Shown: one piece after another, positions 8,994 to 17,997 of the stretch | How the letters are laid out: every line of letters starts with the position of its first letter | How positions within the stretch are numbered: the first letter of the stretch is position 1 | The notes under the pieces: model-generated | Database searches by the model: none | What the model was told of the DNA's origin: nothing | What the model saw: only the letters and a program-made list of their open reading frames with translations | Assembly (NCBI RefSeq): GCF_017676365.1 | Contig: NZ_JADKMA010000059.1 | Span: 1 to 37,262, forward strand | From: Streptomyces oryzae | GTDB lineage: Bacteria; Actinomycetota; Actinomycetes; Streptomycetales; Streptomycetaceae | DNA length: 37,262 nucleotides | Reading direction: 5' to 3' | Translations under genes and position numbers: made by a program

Positions 8994-9183
8994 GGGTGCT
9001 CCGTGGGCGGTAGGGGACTGGACCGGTGCGCGAACCGGCGGCTGAACCGGTGTATGACGAACCGAGTGTCTAACCTACGCCGACGTGCCGGGGTGCCCGG
9101 ACGGTTCCTCCGCGGGCTGTCGGTGGTGGGTCGTAGACTCCTAGGCCGCCCCAGAAGACCCGCGCCCGGAGGTGGCCTTCGTC

Positions 9184-12100
9184 GTGACCGACAAGCCCTT
9201 CACACATCTGCATGTGCACACGCAGTACTCGCTCCTCGACGGCGCAGCCCGGCTGAAGGACATGTTCAATGCCTGTAACGAGATGGGCATGTCGCATATC
9301 GCGATGACCGACCACGGGAATCTGCACGGGGCCTACGACTTCTTCCACTCAGCAAAGGACGCCGGGGTCACCCCGATCATCGGCATCGAGGCGTATCTGG
9401 CGCCCGACCACCGCAGGAACACCCGTCCGGTCAAGTGGGGCACTCCGCATCAGAAGCGGGACGACGTGTCGGGTAACGGCGCCTACACCCATATGACGAT
9501 GTGGGCGCGGAACGCCACGGGGCTGCACAACCTCTTCCGCGCGCAGTCACGCGCCAGCCTGGAGGGCTTCTTCCGCAAGCCCAGGATGGACCGCGAGCTG
9601 CTCGCCGAGTACGCCGAGGGTCTGATGGCGACCACCGGCTGCCCCTCGGGGGAGGTGAGCACCAAGATCCGTCTCGACATGGAGGACGAGGCCCTGAAGG
9701 CCGCCGGGGAGTATCAGGACATCTTCGGCAAGGAGAACTTCTTCGTCGAGCTGATGGACCACGGCATCGACATCGACAAGCGCGCCAGGGACGGCCTGGA
9801 GCGCATCGCGAAGAAGATCAACGCGCCCTTCATCGTCACCAACGACTCGCACTACACCTACGAGAACGAGGCGGCGGCGCACGACACCCTGCTGTGCATC
9901 CAGACCGGGAGCAACCTCTCCGATCCGGACCGCTTCAGCTTCGACGGCGCCGGCTACTACATCAAATCCGCCGACGAGATGTACGCCATCGACTCCTCGG
10001 ACGCCTGGCAGTCCGGCTGCCGCAACACCCAGCTGCTGGTCGCCGAGCGCATCGAGACCGGCGGCATGTTCGAGCCCAAGAACCTGATGCCCAAGTTCGA
10101 TGTGCCCGAGGGGTACGACGAGATCTCCTGGTTCCGCGAGGAGGTCCGGCGCGGCATGGCCCGCCGCTATCCGGACGGCGTCCCTCAGGACCGCCAGGAG
10201 CTGGCGGAGTACGAGATGAAGGTCATCATCGACATGGGCTTCCCGGGGTACTTCCTCGTGGTCGCCGACTTCATCAACTGGGCCAAGGACAACGGCATCG
10301 CGGTGGGCCCAGGACGTGGCTCGGCGGCGGGCTCGATCGTCTCGTACGCCATGGGCATCACCGACCTCGACCCGGTGACCCACGGGCTGATCTTCGAGCG
10401 GTTCCTCAACCCCGAGCGCGTCACCATGCCCGACGTCGACATCGACTTCGACGAGCGCAGGCGCGGCGATGTGATCCGTTATGTGACGGAGAAATACGGC
10501 GCCGACAAGGTCGCCATGATCGGCACCTACGGCACGATCAAGGCCAAGGCCGCCATCAAGGACGCCTCCCGCGTGCTGGGTTATCCGTACGCGATGGGTG
10601 ACCGCATCACCAAGGCGATGCCCGCCGACGTGCTCGGCAAGGGCATCCCGCTCTCCGGCATCACCGACCCCAACCACCCCCGCTACAGCGAGGCGGGCGA
10701 GGTCAGGGCGATGTACGAGAACGAGCCGGACGTCAAGAAGGTCATCGACGCCGCCATGGGCATCGAGGGCCTGGTGCGGCAGATGGGCATGCACGCGGCG
10801 GGCGTGATCATGTCGAGCGAGCCGGTCATCGACCACGCGCCGATCTTCTCGCCGAAGAACGACGGCACCGTCGTCACCCAGTGGGACTACCCCAGCTGTG
10901 AGGCGCTGGGCCTGCTGAAGATGGACTTCCTGGGGCTGCGCAACCTCACCATCATGGACGACGCGGTCAAGATGATCCGCAACAACAAGGGCGTCGACCT
11001 CAAGCTGCTCGACCTGCCGCTGGACGACCCCAAGACCTTCGAGCTGCTGTGCCGCGGTGACACCCTCGGCGTCTTCCAGTTCGACGGCGGCCCCATGCGC
11101 TCGCTGCTGCGCATGATGAAGCCCGACCACTTCGAGGACATCTCCGCCGTCTCGGCGCTGTACCGCCCGGGCCCGATGGGGATGAACTCCCACATCAACT
11201 ACGCGCTGCGGAAGAACGGCCAGCAGGAGATCACTCCGATCCACCCGGAGCTGGAGGAGCCGCTCAAGGAAGTCCTCGACATCACCTACGGCCTGATCGT
11301 CTACCAGGAGCAGGTGCAGAAGGCCGCTCAGGTGCTGGCCGGCTATTCGCTCGGACAGGCCGACCTGCTGCGCCGGGCCATGGGCAAGAAGAAGAAGGAG
11401 GTTCTCGACAAGGAGTTCGTGAACTTCCAGAAGGGCATGCGGGACAACGGCTATTCCGACGACGCCGTCCAGGCCGTCTGGGACGTGCTGGTGCCGTTCG
11501 CCGGATACGCCTTCAACAAGGCGCACTCCTCCGCCTATGGACTGGTCACCTACTGGACGGCGTATCTCAAGGCCAACTATCCGGCGGAATACATGTCCGC
11601 GCTGCTGACCTCGGTGCGCGACGACAAGGACAAGTCGGCGGTCTATCTGAACGAGTGCCGCAAGATGGGCATCAAGGTGCTCCCGCCGAACGTGAACGAG
11701 TCGGAGGCGAACTTCACCTCGAAGGACGACTCCACCATCGTTTTCGGACTCACCGCCGTCCGGAACGTGGGCCAGAACGTCGTCGACTCGATCGTCAAGT
11801 GCCGCAAGGCCAAGGGGAAGTACAGCTCCTTCCCCGATTTCCTCGACAAGGTGGAAGCCGTCGTCTGCAACAAGCGGACCATCGAGTCGCTGATCAAGGC
11901 CGGTGCCTTCGACGAGATGGGGCACACGCGCAAGGGCCTGACCGCGCAGTTCGAGCCGATGATCGACAACGTGGTGCAGGTGAAGCGGAAGGAGGCCGAG
12001 GGGCAGTTCGATCTCTTCGGCGATCTGGGCGGCGACGACGCGGCGGATTCCGGGCCCGGGTTCGGGCTGGATGTGCAGTTCTCCGAGGAGGAGTGGGACA

Positions 12101-12729
12101 AGACGTATCTGCTCGCGCAGGAGCGGGAGATGCTGGGACTCTATGTCTCCGACCACCCGCTCTTCGGCCTCGAGCACGTGCTGAACGAGAAGGCCGACGC
12201 CGCTATCGCGCAGCTGACCGGGGGCGACTACTCCGACGGTTCCATCGTGACGATCGGCGGGATCATCTCCGGGCTCCAGCGGAAGATGACCAAGCAGGGC
12301 AACGCGTGGGCGATCGCCACCGTGGAGGACCTTGCGGGCTCCATCGACTGCATGTTCTTCCCCGCCACCTACCAGCTGGTCTCCACACAGTTGGTGGAGG
12401 ACGCGATCGTCTTCGTCAAGGGCCGCCTCGACAAGCGGGAGGACGTGCCGCGGCTGGTCGCCATGGAGTTGCAGGTCCCCGACCTGAGCGAGGCGTCAGC
12501 TTCCGCGCCGGTCACGATCACGATTCCGACGGTGAAGGTGACGCCGCCGCTGGTGGAGAAGCTCGGCTATGTGCTCACCCAGCACCGCGGGTCCAGCGAG
12601 GTCCGGGTCCGGCTGGAGGGGGCGCGGAAGACGACGGTGCTGCGCCTCGACCGGCACCGGGTGACCCCGGACCCCGCCCTCTTCGGCGACCTCAAGGAGC
12701 TGCTGGGCCCCTCCTGCCTCGCCGGGTGA
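9184..12729 (+). CDS. dnaE: DNA polymerase III alpha subunit
   Basis: The 1181-aa catalytic subunit of the replicative DNA polymerase (DnaE1 type). It starts with the PHP domain (HLHVHTQYSLLDG). The polymerase palm has PDVDIDFD with Asp417 and Asp419 as metal ligands. Helix-hairpin-helix segments follow, and an OB-fold begins near residue 1019 (VTIGGIISG). The GTG at 9184 is preferred because GGAGG lies at 9168-9172; a GTG at 9172 in the same frame would overlap that site. Length matches other Streptomyces DnaE proteins. It is divergent from DUF2252. No intein, frameshift or unusual insertion was seen. Confidence 0.98.
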   Translation: MTDKPFTHLHVHTQYSLLDGAARLKDMFNACNEMGMSHIAMTDHGNLHGAYDFFHSAKDAGVTPIIGIEAYLAPDHRRNTRPVKWGTPHQKRDDVSGNGAYTHMTMWARNATGLHNLFRAQSRASLEGFFRKPRMDRELLAEYAEGLMATTGCPSGEVSTKIRLDMEDEALKAAGEYQDIFGKENFFVELMDHGIDIDKRARDGLERIAKKINAPFIVTNDSHYTYENEAAAHDTLLCIQTGSNLSDPDRFSFDGAGYYIKSADEMYAIDSSDAWQSGCRNTQLLVAERIETGGMFEPKNLMPKFDVPEGYDEISWFREEVRRGMARRYPDGVPQDRQELAEYEMKVIIDMGFPGYFLVVADFINWAKDNGIAVGPGRGSAAGSIVSYAMGITDLDPVTHGLIFERFLNPERVTMPDVDIDFDERRRGDVIRYVTEKYGADKVAMIGTYGTIKAKAAIKDASRVLGYPYAMGDRITKAMPADVLGKGIPLSGITDPNHPRYSEAGEVRAMYENEPDVKKVIDAAMGIEGLVRQMGMHAAGVIMSSEPVIDHAPIFSPKNDGTVVTQWDYPSCEALGLLKMDFLGLRNLTIMDDAVKMIRNNKGVDLKLLDLPLDDPKTFELLCRGDTLGVFQFDGGPMRSLLRMMKPDHFEDISAVSALYRPGPMGMNSHINYALRKNGQQEITPIHPELEEPLKEVLDITYGLIVYQEQVQKAAQVLAGYSLGQADLLRRAMGKKKKEVLDKEFVNFQKGMRDNGYSDDAVQAVWDVLVPFAGYAFNKAHSSAYGLVTYWTAYLKANYPAEYMSALLTSVRDDKDKSAVYLNECRKMGIKVLPPNVNESEANFTSKDDSTIVFGLTAVRNVGQNVVDSIVKCRKAKGKYSSFPDFLDKVEAVVCNKRTIESLIKAGAFDEMGHTRKGLTAQFEPMIDNVVQVKRKEAEGQFDLFGDLGGDDAADSGPGFGLDVQFSEEEWDKTYLLAQEREMLGLYVSDHPLFGLEHVLNEKADAAIAQLTGGDYSDGSIVTIGGIISGLQRKMTKQGNAWAIATVEDLAGSIDCMFFPATYQLVSTQLVEDAIVFVKGRLDKREDVPRLVAMELQVPDLSEASASAPVTITIPTVKVTPPLVEKLGYVLTQHRGSSEVRVRLEGARKTTVLRLDRHRVTPDPALFGDLKELLGPSCLAG

Positions 12730-12763
12730 CGTACTGCCGCGCCCCGGGTGAGGGCGGCGGCCG

Positions 12764-12910
12764 TCAGTTGTGTCCGAAGCGGCGCTCCCGTCCCTTGCGG
12801 TCCGCGGGAGCCCGCTCGGCGGCCAGTGCCCTCGCCCGTTCCCTCTCGCGCCGCTGCTCCTCGGCGGAGCGGCCCTGCCGAGGCTGTTGACGGTTCTTGT
12901 TCTTTGCCAT
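12764..12910 (-). CDS. 48-aa highly basic small protein
   Basis: A 48-aa protein consisting mostly of Arg, Lys, Glu, Gln and Ala, beginning MAKNKNRQQP and ending in GRERRFGHN. No hydrophobic core is visible, so it is likely disordered or helical and may bind nucleic acid. The start is well supported by GCAGGAGGCG placed 5-8 nt before the ATG. It is convergent with dnaE and ends 34 nt beyond it. The function is unknown; the strong ribosome-binding site and clean boundaries are the main evidence that it is expressed. Confidence 0.75.
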   Translation of the reverse strand: MAKNKNRQQPRQGRSAEEQRRERERARALAAERAPADRKGRERRFGHN

Positions 12911-13125
12911 GATCGCCTCCTGCGACGAAGGACCGGCCTCTCGTTCAGCCTTGCATGGCCCGAAATGCCGCGCATGTCGGACAATTACCGCGGGTGAGTG
13001 GTGCCGGGCGCCACGCCGATGATCGAGTTCCGGCTGATAACCCCCGTACGGTCGGGCAGACTCGAAGGACACGGGGGACGGCCGGCACGCGTCGCGTGGC
13101 GAGGGCACAGCCTCGGCTGTACGTC

Positions 13126-14484
13126 ATGACCGAGAGTGGGTGGAACGTCGTGGACCGCTGCGTCGTCCTGGTGGACGCCGGTTATCTGTTGGGCGCCGCC
13201 GCCAGTCTCCTGGCCCGGGAGCCCACCCGCTCGCGGATCACCGTCGACCACGCCGGTCTCATCCAGGCGCTCCGCCAGCAGGCCGAGGCGGACACCCAGT
13301 GCGCCCTGCTGCGCATCTACTGGTTCGACGGCGCCCCGGACCGCGTCCCGCAGCCCGAGCACCGCAGGCTCCGGGTGATGCCCAGGGTGACCGTACGGCT
13401 GGGCGCCCTCACCCGCAGCGACGGGCGGTGGGCGCAGAAGGGTGTGGACGCCGCCATGCACGCCGAGCTGACCGAGCTCGCCCGCAACCGCGCCTGCTCC
13501 GACATCGTGCTGGTGACCGGCGACGGCGATCTGCTGCCGGGGCTGATGTCCGCGAAGGAACACGGCGTCGCCGTCCATCTGTGGGCCGTCCAGGCGGCCG
13601 ACGGGGACTACAACCAGTCCGAGGACCTGGTCGCCGAGGCGGACGAACGGCGCGTGCTGGACCGTACGTGGATCACGCCCGTCGTCCGCGCGAAGGACCT
13701 CACCGCGCCGTGCGCGCCCCAGCCGGCGCCCCGCCCGGAGATCGCCGCGATCCTCTCCGCACCGCTGCCGGAGACCGCCAAGAACGGCGAAGCCGTGGAC
13801 CCGCACACGGCCGGTCCTGTCGTGGCCCCTGGGCCGCCCGGGCAGGCACCCTCGCCCGCCTCCGCCGAGCCGCGGGCCGAGGACGCCGCGACAGCCGCAG
13901 GAGCCGCGGGAAACGAGCCGCAGCCGGCCGCGGACGGCGCCAAGCCGCACCCGGCGGCCGGTACCGCACCCAACCGCACCGAGGGCGTCCCCACCCCCAA
14001 GGACCTGGCGGACCTCGGCCGCCACGGCCAGCAGGCGGGCAGCCAGGCAGGGCCGCCGGGCGCCACCCTGCGCTGGTCCTCCGACCGCGGCTGGGTCGAG
14101 CGGGCCGCGCCCGGCGAGTCGCCCGACACGGCGGCGCTGCCGATGCTCGCCCAGCTCACCACCGCCGAGCAGCGCTGGGCGGACCGCGAGGAGGACATCA
14201 CCGCGGTCAGCGGCGACCCGTACGAGGTGGGCCAGGTCTTCGCCCGCCGCTGGATCGAGCGGCTGACCAACGAGGGCCATCTGGCACAGCTCTCCGGCGA
14301 GTATCCGCGCATTCCGCACCGGATCGACGGCGAACTGCTGCGCTACGCCGCCCGGTTCGGGCTGCTCGCGCACAAGGACGACCAGATCGACGAGCACGAC
14401 CGCTATGCGATCCGCGCGGGCTTCTGGCGCGAGGTGGACGCCCGCTCCGGCACCTCGTCCGAACAGGCCACCGCCGGGGACTGA
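13126..14484 (+). CDS. NYN-domain (PIN-like) putative RNase
   Basis: A 452-aa protein. The N-terminal 170 residues form a NYN domain of the PIN-like nuclease superfamily, with acidic positions in VLVDAGYLLGA, an AQKGVDAAMHAEL segment, and IVLVTGDGDLLPG carrying clustered Asp residues. A Pro/Ala-rich, probably disordered linker (roughly 190-300) leads to a C-terminal helical domain containing RWIERLTNEGHL and RFGLLAHKDDQ. This C-terminal part may be a LOTUS-like RNA-binding module, but that is a guess. The start is uncertain: ATG 13126 lacks a Shine-Dalgarno sequence and GTG 13150 is an in-frame alternative. RNA cleavage is inferred from the family. Confidence 0.82.
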   Translation: MTESGWNVVDRCVVLVDAGYLLGAAASLLAREPTRSRITVDHAGLIQALRQQAEADTQCALLRIYWFDGAPDRVPQPEHRRLRVMPRVTVRLGALTRSDGRWAQKGVDAAMHAELTELARNRACSDIVLVTGDGDLLPGLMSAKEHGVAVHLWAVQAADGDYNQSEDLVAEADERRVLDRTWITPVVRAKDLTAPCAPQPAPRPEIAAILSAPLPETAKNGEAVDPHTAGPVVAPGPPGQAPSPASAEPRAEDAATAAGAAGNEPQPAADGAKPHPAAGTAPNRTEGVPTPKDLADLGRHGQQAGSQAGPPGATLRWSSDRGWVERAAPGESPDTAALPMLAQLTTAEQRWADREEDITAVSGDPYEVGQVFARRWIERLTNEGHLAQLSGEYPRIPHRIDGELLRYAARFGLLAHKDDQIDEHDRYAIRAGFWREVDARSGTSSEQATAGD

Positions 14485-14528
14485 CCCGGCCCCACGGGCC
14501 CGAAGCGGGGCGGTGGAACCCGGACGCG

Positions 14529-14534
14529 TACCCT
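14529..14534 (+). promoter_or_regulatory. candidate -10 box of the ABC operon
   Basis: TACCCT ends 8 nt before the GTG at 14543 with no ribosome-binding site between, consistent with a leaderless transcript for the ABC pair. Confidence 0.35.
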
Positions 14535-14542
14535 CATAGGTC

Positions 14543-15598
14543 GTGAGAACGGGCACTCGGCAGGCGGTGGACAGCTCGGTGGCAAGCGGAACGACGCCGA
14601 ACCGGGCCGCCGTGCGCGTCGAGGACCTGGTCAAGACCTACCCCCCGGTGCGGGCCAGGCGCGGCACGCCGGCGGCCCCCGCCGTCCGGGCCACCGACGG
14701 CGTCTGCCTGGATGTGCGGCAGGGCGAGATCTTCGGCCTGCTGGGCCCCAACGGCGCCGGCAAGTCCACCCTCGTACGCCAGCTCACCGGGCTGCTGCGG
14801 CCCGACTCCGGGGCGGTCGAGGTGCTCGGCCACGACCTGGTGCGCCACCCGGAGCGCGCCGCGCGGCTGCTGGCCTACCTCGGCCAGGAGTCCACCGCGC
14901 TGGACGAGCTGACCGTGGCGCTGGCCGCCGAGACCACGGCGCGGCTGCGCGGGATGGAGACCGCCGCGGCCCGTGCTGCGCGCGACGAGGTGCTGGCCGA
15001 GCTGGGGCTGACCCGGCTGGCGGGCAGGGCGCTCAAGAAGCTCTCCGGCGGGCAGCGGCGGCTGGCGTGTGTCGCCGCTGCGCTGGTGGGGGACCGGCCG
15101 CTGCTGGTGCTGGACGAGCCGACCACCGGCATGGACCCGCACGCGCGCCGCGCGGTGTGGGCCGCCGTCGACCGGCGCCGCGCCGAGCGCGGGGTGACCG
15201 TGCTGCTCGTCACCCACAACGTCATCGAGGCCGAGACCGTGCTTGACCGGGTCGCCGTGCTGGACCGGGGCCGGGTGATCGCCTGCGACACCCCCGGCGG
15301 GCTCAAGGCGACCGTCGGCGACGAGGTGCGGCTGGAGCTGGTGTGGCGGGAGCGGGCCCCTGTGGAGCTGCCGGACGTCGCCGAACTCGCCACCGGTGCC
15401 GTCGTCACCGGGCGCCGCTGGACGCTGCGGCTGTCGCCGGAGGCGGCACGGGACGCGGTCGCGCGGGTCACCACGGGTGCGGCGTTCGCCGCGCTCGACG
15501 ACTTCCGGCTGGCCACCCCGAGCCTGGAGGACGTCTATGTGGCGCTCGGCGGCCGGGCCGCGGGCCAGGACGGCGCCGAGGGCCTGGTCAGAGCGTGA
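14543..15598 (+). CDS. ABC transporter ATP-binding protein
   Basis: A 351-aa ATPase of the ABC-2 exporter type (CcmA/DrrA-like). Walker A is GPNGAGKST at 68-76, the signature is LSGGQ at 167-171, Walker B is LLVLDEP at 187-193, and the H-loop is in LLVTHNVIEAE. A C-terminal extension of about 100 residues is typical of drug-export ATPases. The partner permease begins 77 nt downstream. The GTG start lacks a Shine-Dalgarno sequence; TACCCT ends 8 nt before it. The substrate is unknown. Confidence 0.92.
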   Translation: MRTGTRQAVDSSVASGTTPNRAAVRVEDLVKTYPPVRARRGTPAAPAVRATDGVCLDVRQGEIFGLLGPNGAGKSTLVRQLTGLLRPDSGAVEVLGHDLVRHPERAARLLAYLGQESTALDELTVALAAETTARLRGMETAAARAARDEVLAELGLTRLAGRALKKLSGGQRRLACVAAALVGDRPLLVLDEPTTGMDPHARRAVWAAVDRRRAERGVTVLLVTHNVIEAETVLDRVAVLDRGRVIACDTPGGLKATVGDEVRLELVWRERAPVELPDVAELATGAVVTGRRWTLRLSPEAARDAVARVTTGAAFAALDDFRLATPSLEDVYVALGGRAAGQDGAEGLVRA

Positions 15599-15675
15599 GC
15601 GGGGCGAACGGGGCTGCCGCCCGGGCAGCGAGCTGGGGGCGGTCCCAGGCAGCGAGCCGGGGGAGAGGCGCGACG

Positions 15676-16599
15676 GTGAGGACGACGGTGAAGAGCCCGA
15701 CGAGGACCGACAGCGACGCGGCGGTGGACGGTGTCGCGGAGACGGACGGCCACCGCGCGGCCCCCGGCGCCGTCGGAGGGGCCGGTTCCGCTTCGGCTGA
15801 GGGTGCCGGTGCTGCCGCCGGTGTCGGTGCCGGCGAGAGCGCTCGCGTGCCACTGGCGCCGCGGGCACGGCTGTGGCCCGCGCTGGGTGCCGTCTACCGG
15901 GCGCAGCTCTCCCGGGCCAGGGTGGCGCGGATTCCGCTGCTGTTCGTGGCGACGTTCCAGTCGCTGGGGATCATGGTGCTGATGCGCGGCGTGGTGGACG
16001 GCGGCGCGGAGGCGCGGGCCGTGGTCGCCGGGTCCAGCGTGCTGGTCGTCGCCTTCGTCGCCCTCAACCTGCTGGCCCAGTACTTCGGGCAGCTGCGTGC
16101 GGGCGGCGGGCTCGACCACTACGCGACGCTGCCGGTGCCGGCCGCTTCCGTGGTGCTGGGCGCCGCCGCTGCCTACGCCTCGTTCACGGTGCCCGGCGTG
16201 CTGGTGACGGCGGTGACGGGCAGCGTGCTCTACCAGCTGCCGCTGGGCGGGCTGTGGGTGCTGGCCGCCGTCGTGCCGCTCGCCGGAGCCGCGCTCGCCG
16301 GGCTGGGAGCGGCGCTGGGCCTGCTCGCCCCGCGCCCCGAACTGGCCACCCTCGGCGGGCAGCTGGGGATGTCGGCGGCGCTGCTGCTGGGCGTGCTGCC
16401 CGCGGGCGGGCTGCCGCCGGTGGTCCAGTGGGCGCGGGATCTGCTGCCGTCCACGTACGGTGTGGAAGCCTTCGCCCGCACCTTCGCACCGCACCCCGAC
16501 TGGGGCCATGTCGGAGCCGACCTCGCCGTGTGCGCGGCCGTCGGGGTGCTCTCGCTCGCCGTGGCCACCCGCGCCTACCGGTGGGCCGCCACCCGCTGA
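15676..16599 (+). CDS. ABC-2 type transporter permease
   Basis: A 307-aa permease with an unusually long Ala/Gly-rich N-terminal tail (about 65 residues) followed by about six hydrophobic segments (PLLFVATFQSLGIMVL, VLVVAFVALNLLA and others). It partners the preceding ATPase. GTG 15676 is chosen because GGGGGAGAGG lies at good spacing; the open frame extends further upstream but runs into the ATPase gene. A 16-bp near-perfect direct repeat (GGCAGCGAGC followed by t/c and GGGGG, at 15624 and 15648) lies just upstream and its second copy overlaps the ribosome-binding site. Confidence 0.88.
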   Translation: MRTTVKSPTRTDSDAAVDGVAETDGHRAAPGAVGGAGSASAEGAGAAAGVGAGESARVPLAPRARLWPALGAVYRAQLSRARVARIPLLFVATFQSLGIMVLMRGVVDGGAEARAVVAGSSVLVVAFVALNLLAQYFGQLRAGGGLDHYATLPVPAASVVLGAAAAYASFTVPGVLVTAVTGSVLYQLPLGGLWVLAAVVPLAGAALAGLGAALGLLAPRPELATLGGQLGMSAALLLGVLPAGGLPPVVQWARDLLPSTYGVEAFARTFAPHPDWGHVGADLAVCAAVGVLSLAVATRAYRWAATR

Positions 16600-16655
16600 C
16601 CCCCGCACGGGCGGACGCGGGGCGGGCCGGGGCCTGACGCACGGTGCGGGCCTGG

Positions 16656-16661
16656 CACGAT
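16656..16661 (+). promoter_or_regulatory. candidate -10 box before the four-helix membrane gene
   Basis: CACGAT ends 6 nt before the GTG at 16668; the intervening GGCGGG is too close to serve as a good ribosome-binding site. Confidence 0.3.
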
Positions 16662-16667
16662 GGCGGG

Positions 16668-17363
16668 GTGACCGTACCGACGCCCTCCTCCCACAACCCG
16701 GACCACTCCCACCCCTCGGCGCCCCAGGCCGGACCGGGGGACCAGCCCGGCACCGCCGCCTCGCCCCCGCCTCCCGCGCCGCCGTACGCGATGAGCGCCG
16801 GGTACGGCGGCCACGGCGGAGCGGGCGGGCCGCTCGCGCTCCGGGAGCTGCGGGACGCCGCCGTCTGTGCGGTGGCCGTCGCGGTTGCCGGGCTGCTGCT
16901 GGGAGTCCTCTGGCTGTGGCTGGCGCCCCGGGTGCCGCTGTACAGCGACGGGCGGGTCGTCCTCTTCCGGCACCCCGAGGGCGAGGAAGCCATCGGCGCG
17001 GAGGGCGTCTTCGGCCTGCTCGGCCTGGCGTTCGGCGTCGTGACGGGCATCGCCGTCTTTCTGTTCCGCCGGAAGGGCGGGGTCGGCGTCGTCGCCGGTC
17101 TCGGCGTGGGCGGGCTGCTGGGTTCGGTTCTGGGGTGGCGGGCCGGTATCTGGTTCGGCCCCGAGACGAATCTGCCGGTGGCGGCGCGGGCAGCGGGCAA
17201 GGGCGTCACCTTTGACGCCCCGCTGGAGTTGCATGCCTATGGGCTGCTGCTCGCCTGGCCGTTCGCGGCCGTGCTCGTCCATCTGCTGGTGACCGCCTTT
17301 TTCGGGCCCCACGATGAGGGTCCGGCTGCGGTTGTTGCGGCCCCGCAGAAGTGGGAGAGCTGA
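16668..17363 (+). CDS. four-helix membrane protein, possibly DUF2567
   Basis: A 231-aa protein. The first 55 residues are Pro/Ser/Gly/His-rich and probably disordered and cytoplasmic. Four hydrophobic segments follow (about residues 67-87, 115-135, 140-158 and 190-212). From gene order and topology it is probably the DUF2567 family found beside this ABC pair in Streptomyces, but I assign that only tentatively. The function is unknown. It is convergent with the YbaK gene across an intergenic repeat. Confidence 0.78.
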   Translation: MTVPTPSSHNPDHSHPSAPQAGPGDQPGTAASPPPPAPPYAMSAGYGGHGGAGGPLALRELRDAAVCAVAVAVAGLLLGVLWLWLAPRVPLYSDGRVVLFRHPEGEEAIGAEGVFGLLGLAFGVVTGIAVFLFRRKGGVGVVAGLGVGGLLGSVLGWRAGIWFGPETNLPVAARAAGKGVTFDAPLELHAYGLLLAWPFAAVLVHLLVTAFFGPHDEGPAAVVAAPQKWES

Positions 17364-17369
17364 TTCCGG

Positions 17370-17470
17370 GGAGGGGCTGCCCCTTGCTGTGCGTTGCAGG
17401 CTGCGGGTGAGTTTGTGGCTTGGCGCGCAGTTCCCCGCGCCCCTGACGGGGCGCAGCCCTCCCACGCGGG
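17370..17470. repeat. intergenic hairpin repeat, copy 1
   Basis: In the convergent gap between the membrane protein and YbaK genes. It shares GGCTGCGGGTGAGTT and GCAGTTCCCCGCGCCCC with a second copy near 28 kb. A perfect 7-bp stem GCGCCCC-TGAC-GGGGCGC (17437-17454) is nested inside an outer pairing GGCTGCG (17399-17405) with CGCAGCC (17452-17458). The placement suggests a terminator-like or REP-like element that is dispersed in Streptomyces genomes. Confidence 0.7.
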
Positions 17471-17477
17471 GTAAGTC

Positions 17478-17975
17478 TCAGCCGCGGGCCACCGAAGCCA
17501 CCACCGCGTTGGTCAACTTGGCCAGGTCCGAGGGGGCCAGCTCGATCTCCAGGCCCCGGCGTCCCGCCGAGACGCAAATGGTGGCGAACTCTTCAGCGGA
17601 AGCGTCCAGCACCGTGGGCAGCTGCTTCCGCTGGCCCAGCGGGGAGATGCCGCCCCGCACATAGCCAGTGGTGCGCTCCGCCATGGCCGGATCGGCCATG
17701 GTGGCCCGCTTGCCGCCGACCGCCGAGGCCAGGGCCTTGAGGTCCAGTGAGGCGGAGACGGGGACGACGGCGACCGTCAGGGCACCGTCGACCTCGGCGA
17801 CCAGCGTCTTGAAGACCTGCTCCGGCGGCACCCCCAGCGCCTCGGCGGCCTCCTCGCCGTACGAGGGCGCAGCCGGATCGTGCTCGTAGGAGCGGGTCTC
17901 GAAAACGATGCCCGCCGCGGTGGCGGCGGCGATCGCGGGGGTCGCCGCCCCCTGCCGCTTGCTCTTCTTCGCCAT
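17478..17975 (-). CDS. ybaK: YbaK/EbsC-family aminoacyl-tRNA deacylase
   Basis: A 165-aa single-domain protein of the YbaK/ProX superfamily. Family members hydrolyse misacylated tRNA, in particular Cys-tRNA(Pro). The conserved core is visible as QVFKTLVAEVDG, the central VSASLDLKALASAVGGKRA with the invariant Lys, and GYVRGGISPLGQ. The closing segment GLEIELAPSDLAKL is typical. Length equals the usual YbaK. The ATG at 17975 has GGCGGAGAGC upstream. It is convergent with the gene to its left and follows the LON-domain gene on the same strand with a 22-nt gap. Confidence 0.93.
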   Translation of the reverse strand: MAKKSKRQGAATPAIAAATAAGIVFETRSYEHDPAAPSYGEEAAEALGVPPEQVFKTLVAEVDGALTVAVVPVSASLDLKALASAVGGKRATMADPAMAERTTGYVRGGISPLGQRKQLPTVLDASAEEFATICVSAGRRGLEIELAPSDLAKLTNAVVASVARG

Positions 17976-17997
17976 GCTCTCCGCCCCCGGGTGGGTC

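Noticed and set aside
9547..12177. 876-codon open frame antisense to dnaE
   Set aside because: Its residues (His/Val/Leu/Asp-rich low-complexity runs) are what high-GC third positions produce on the opposite strand of a strongly coding gene; dnaE is certain.
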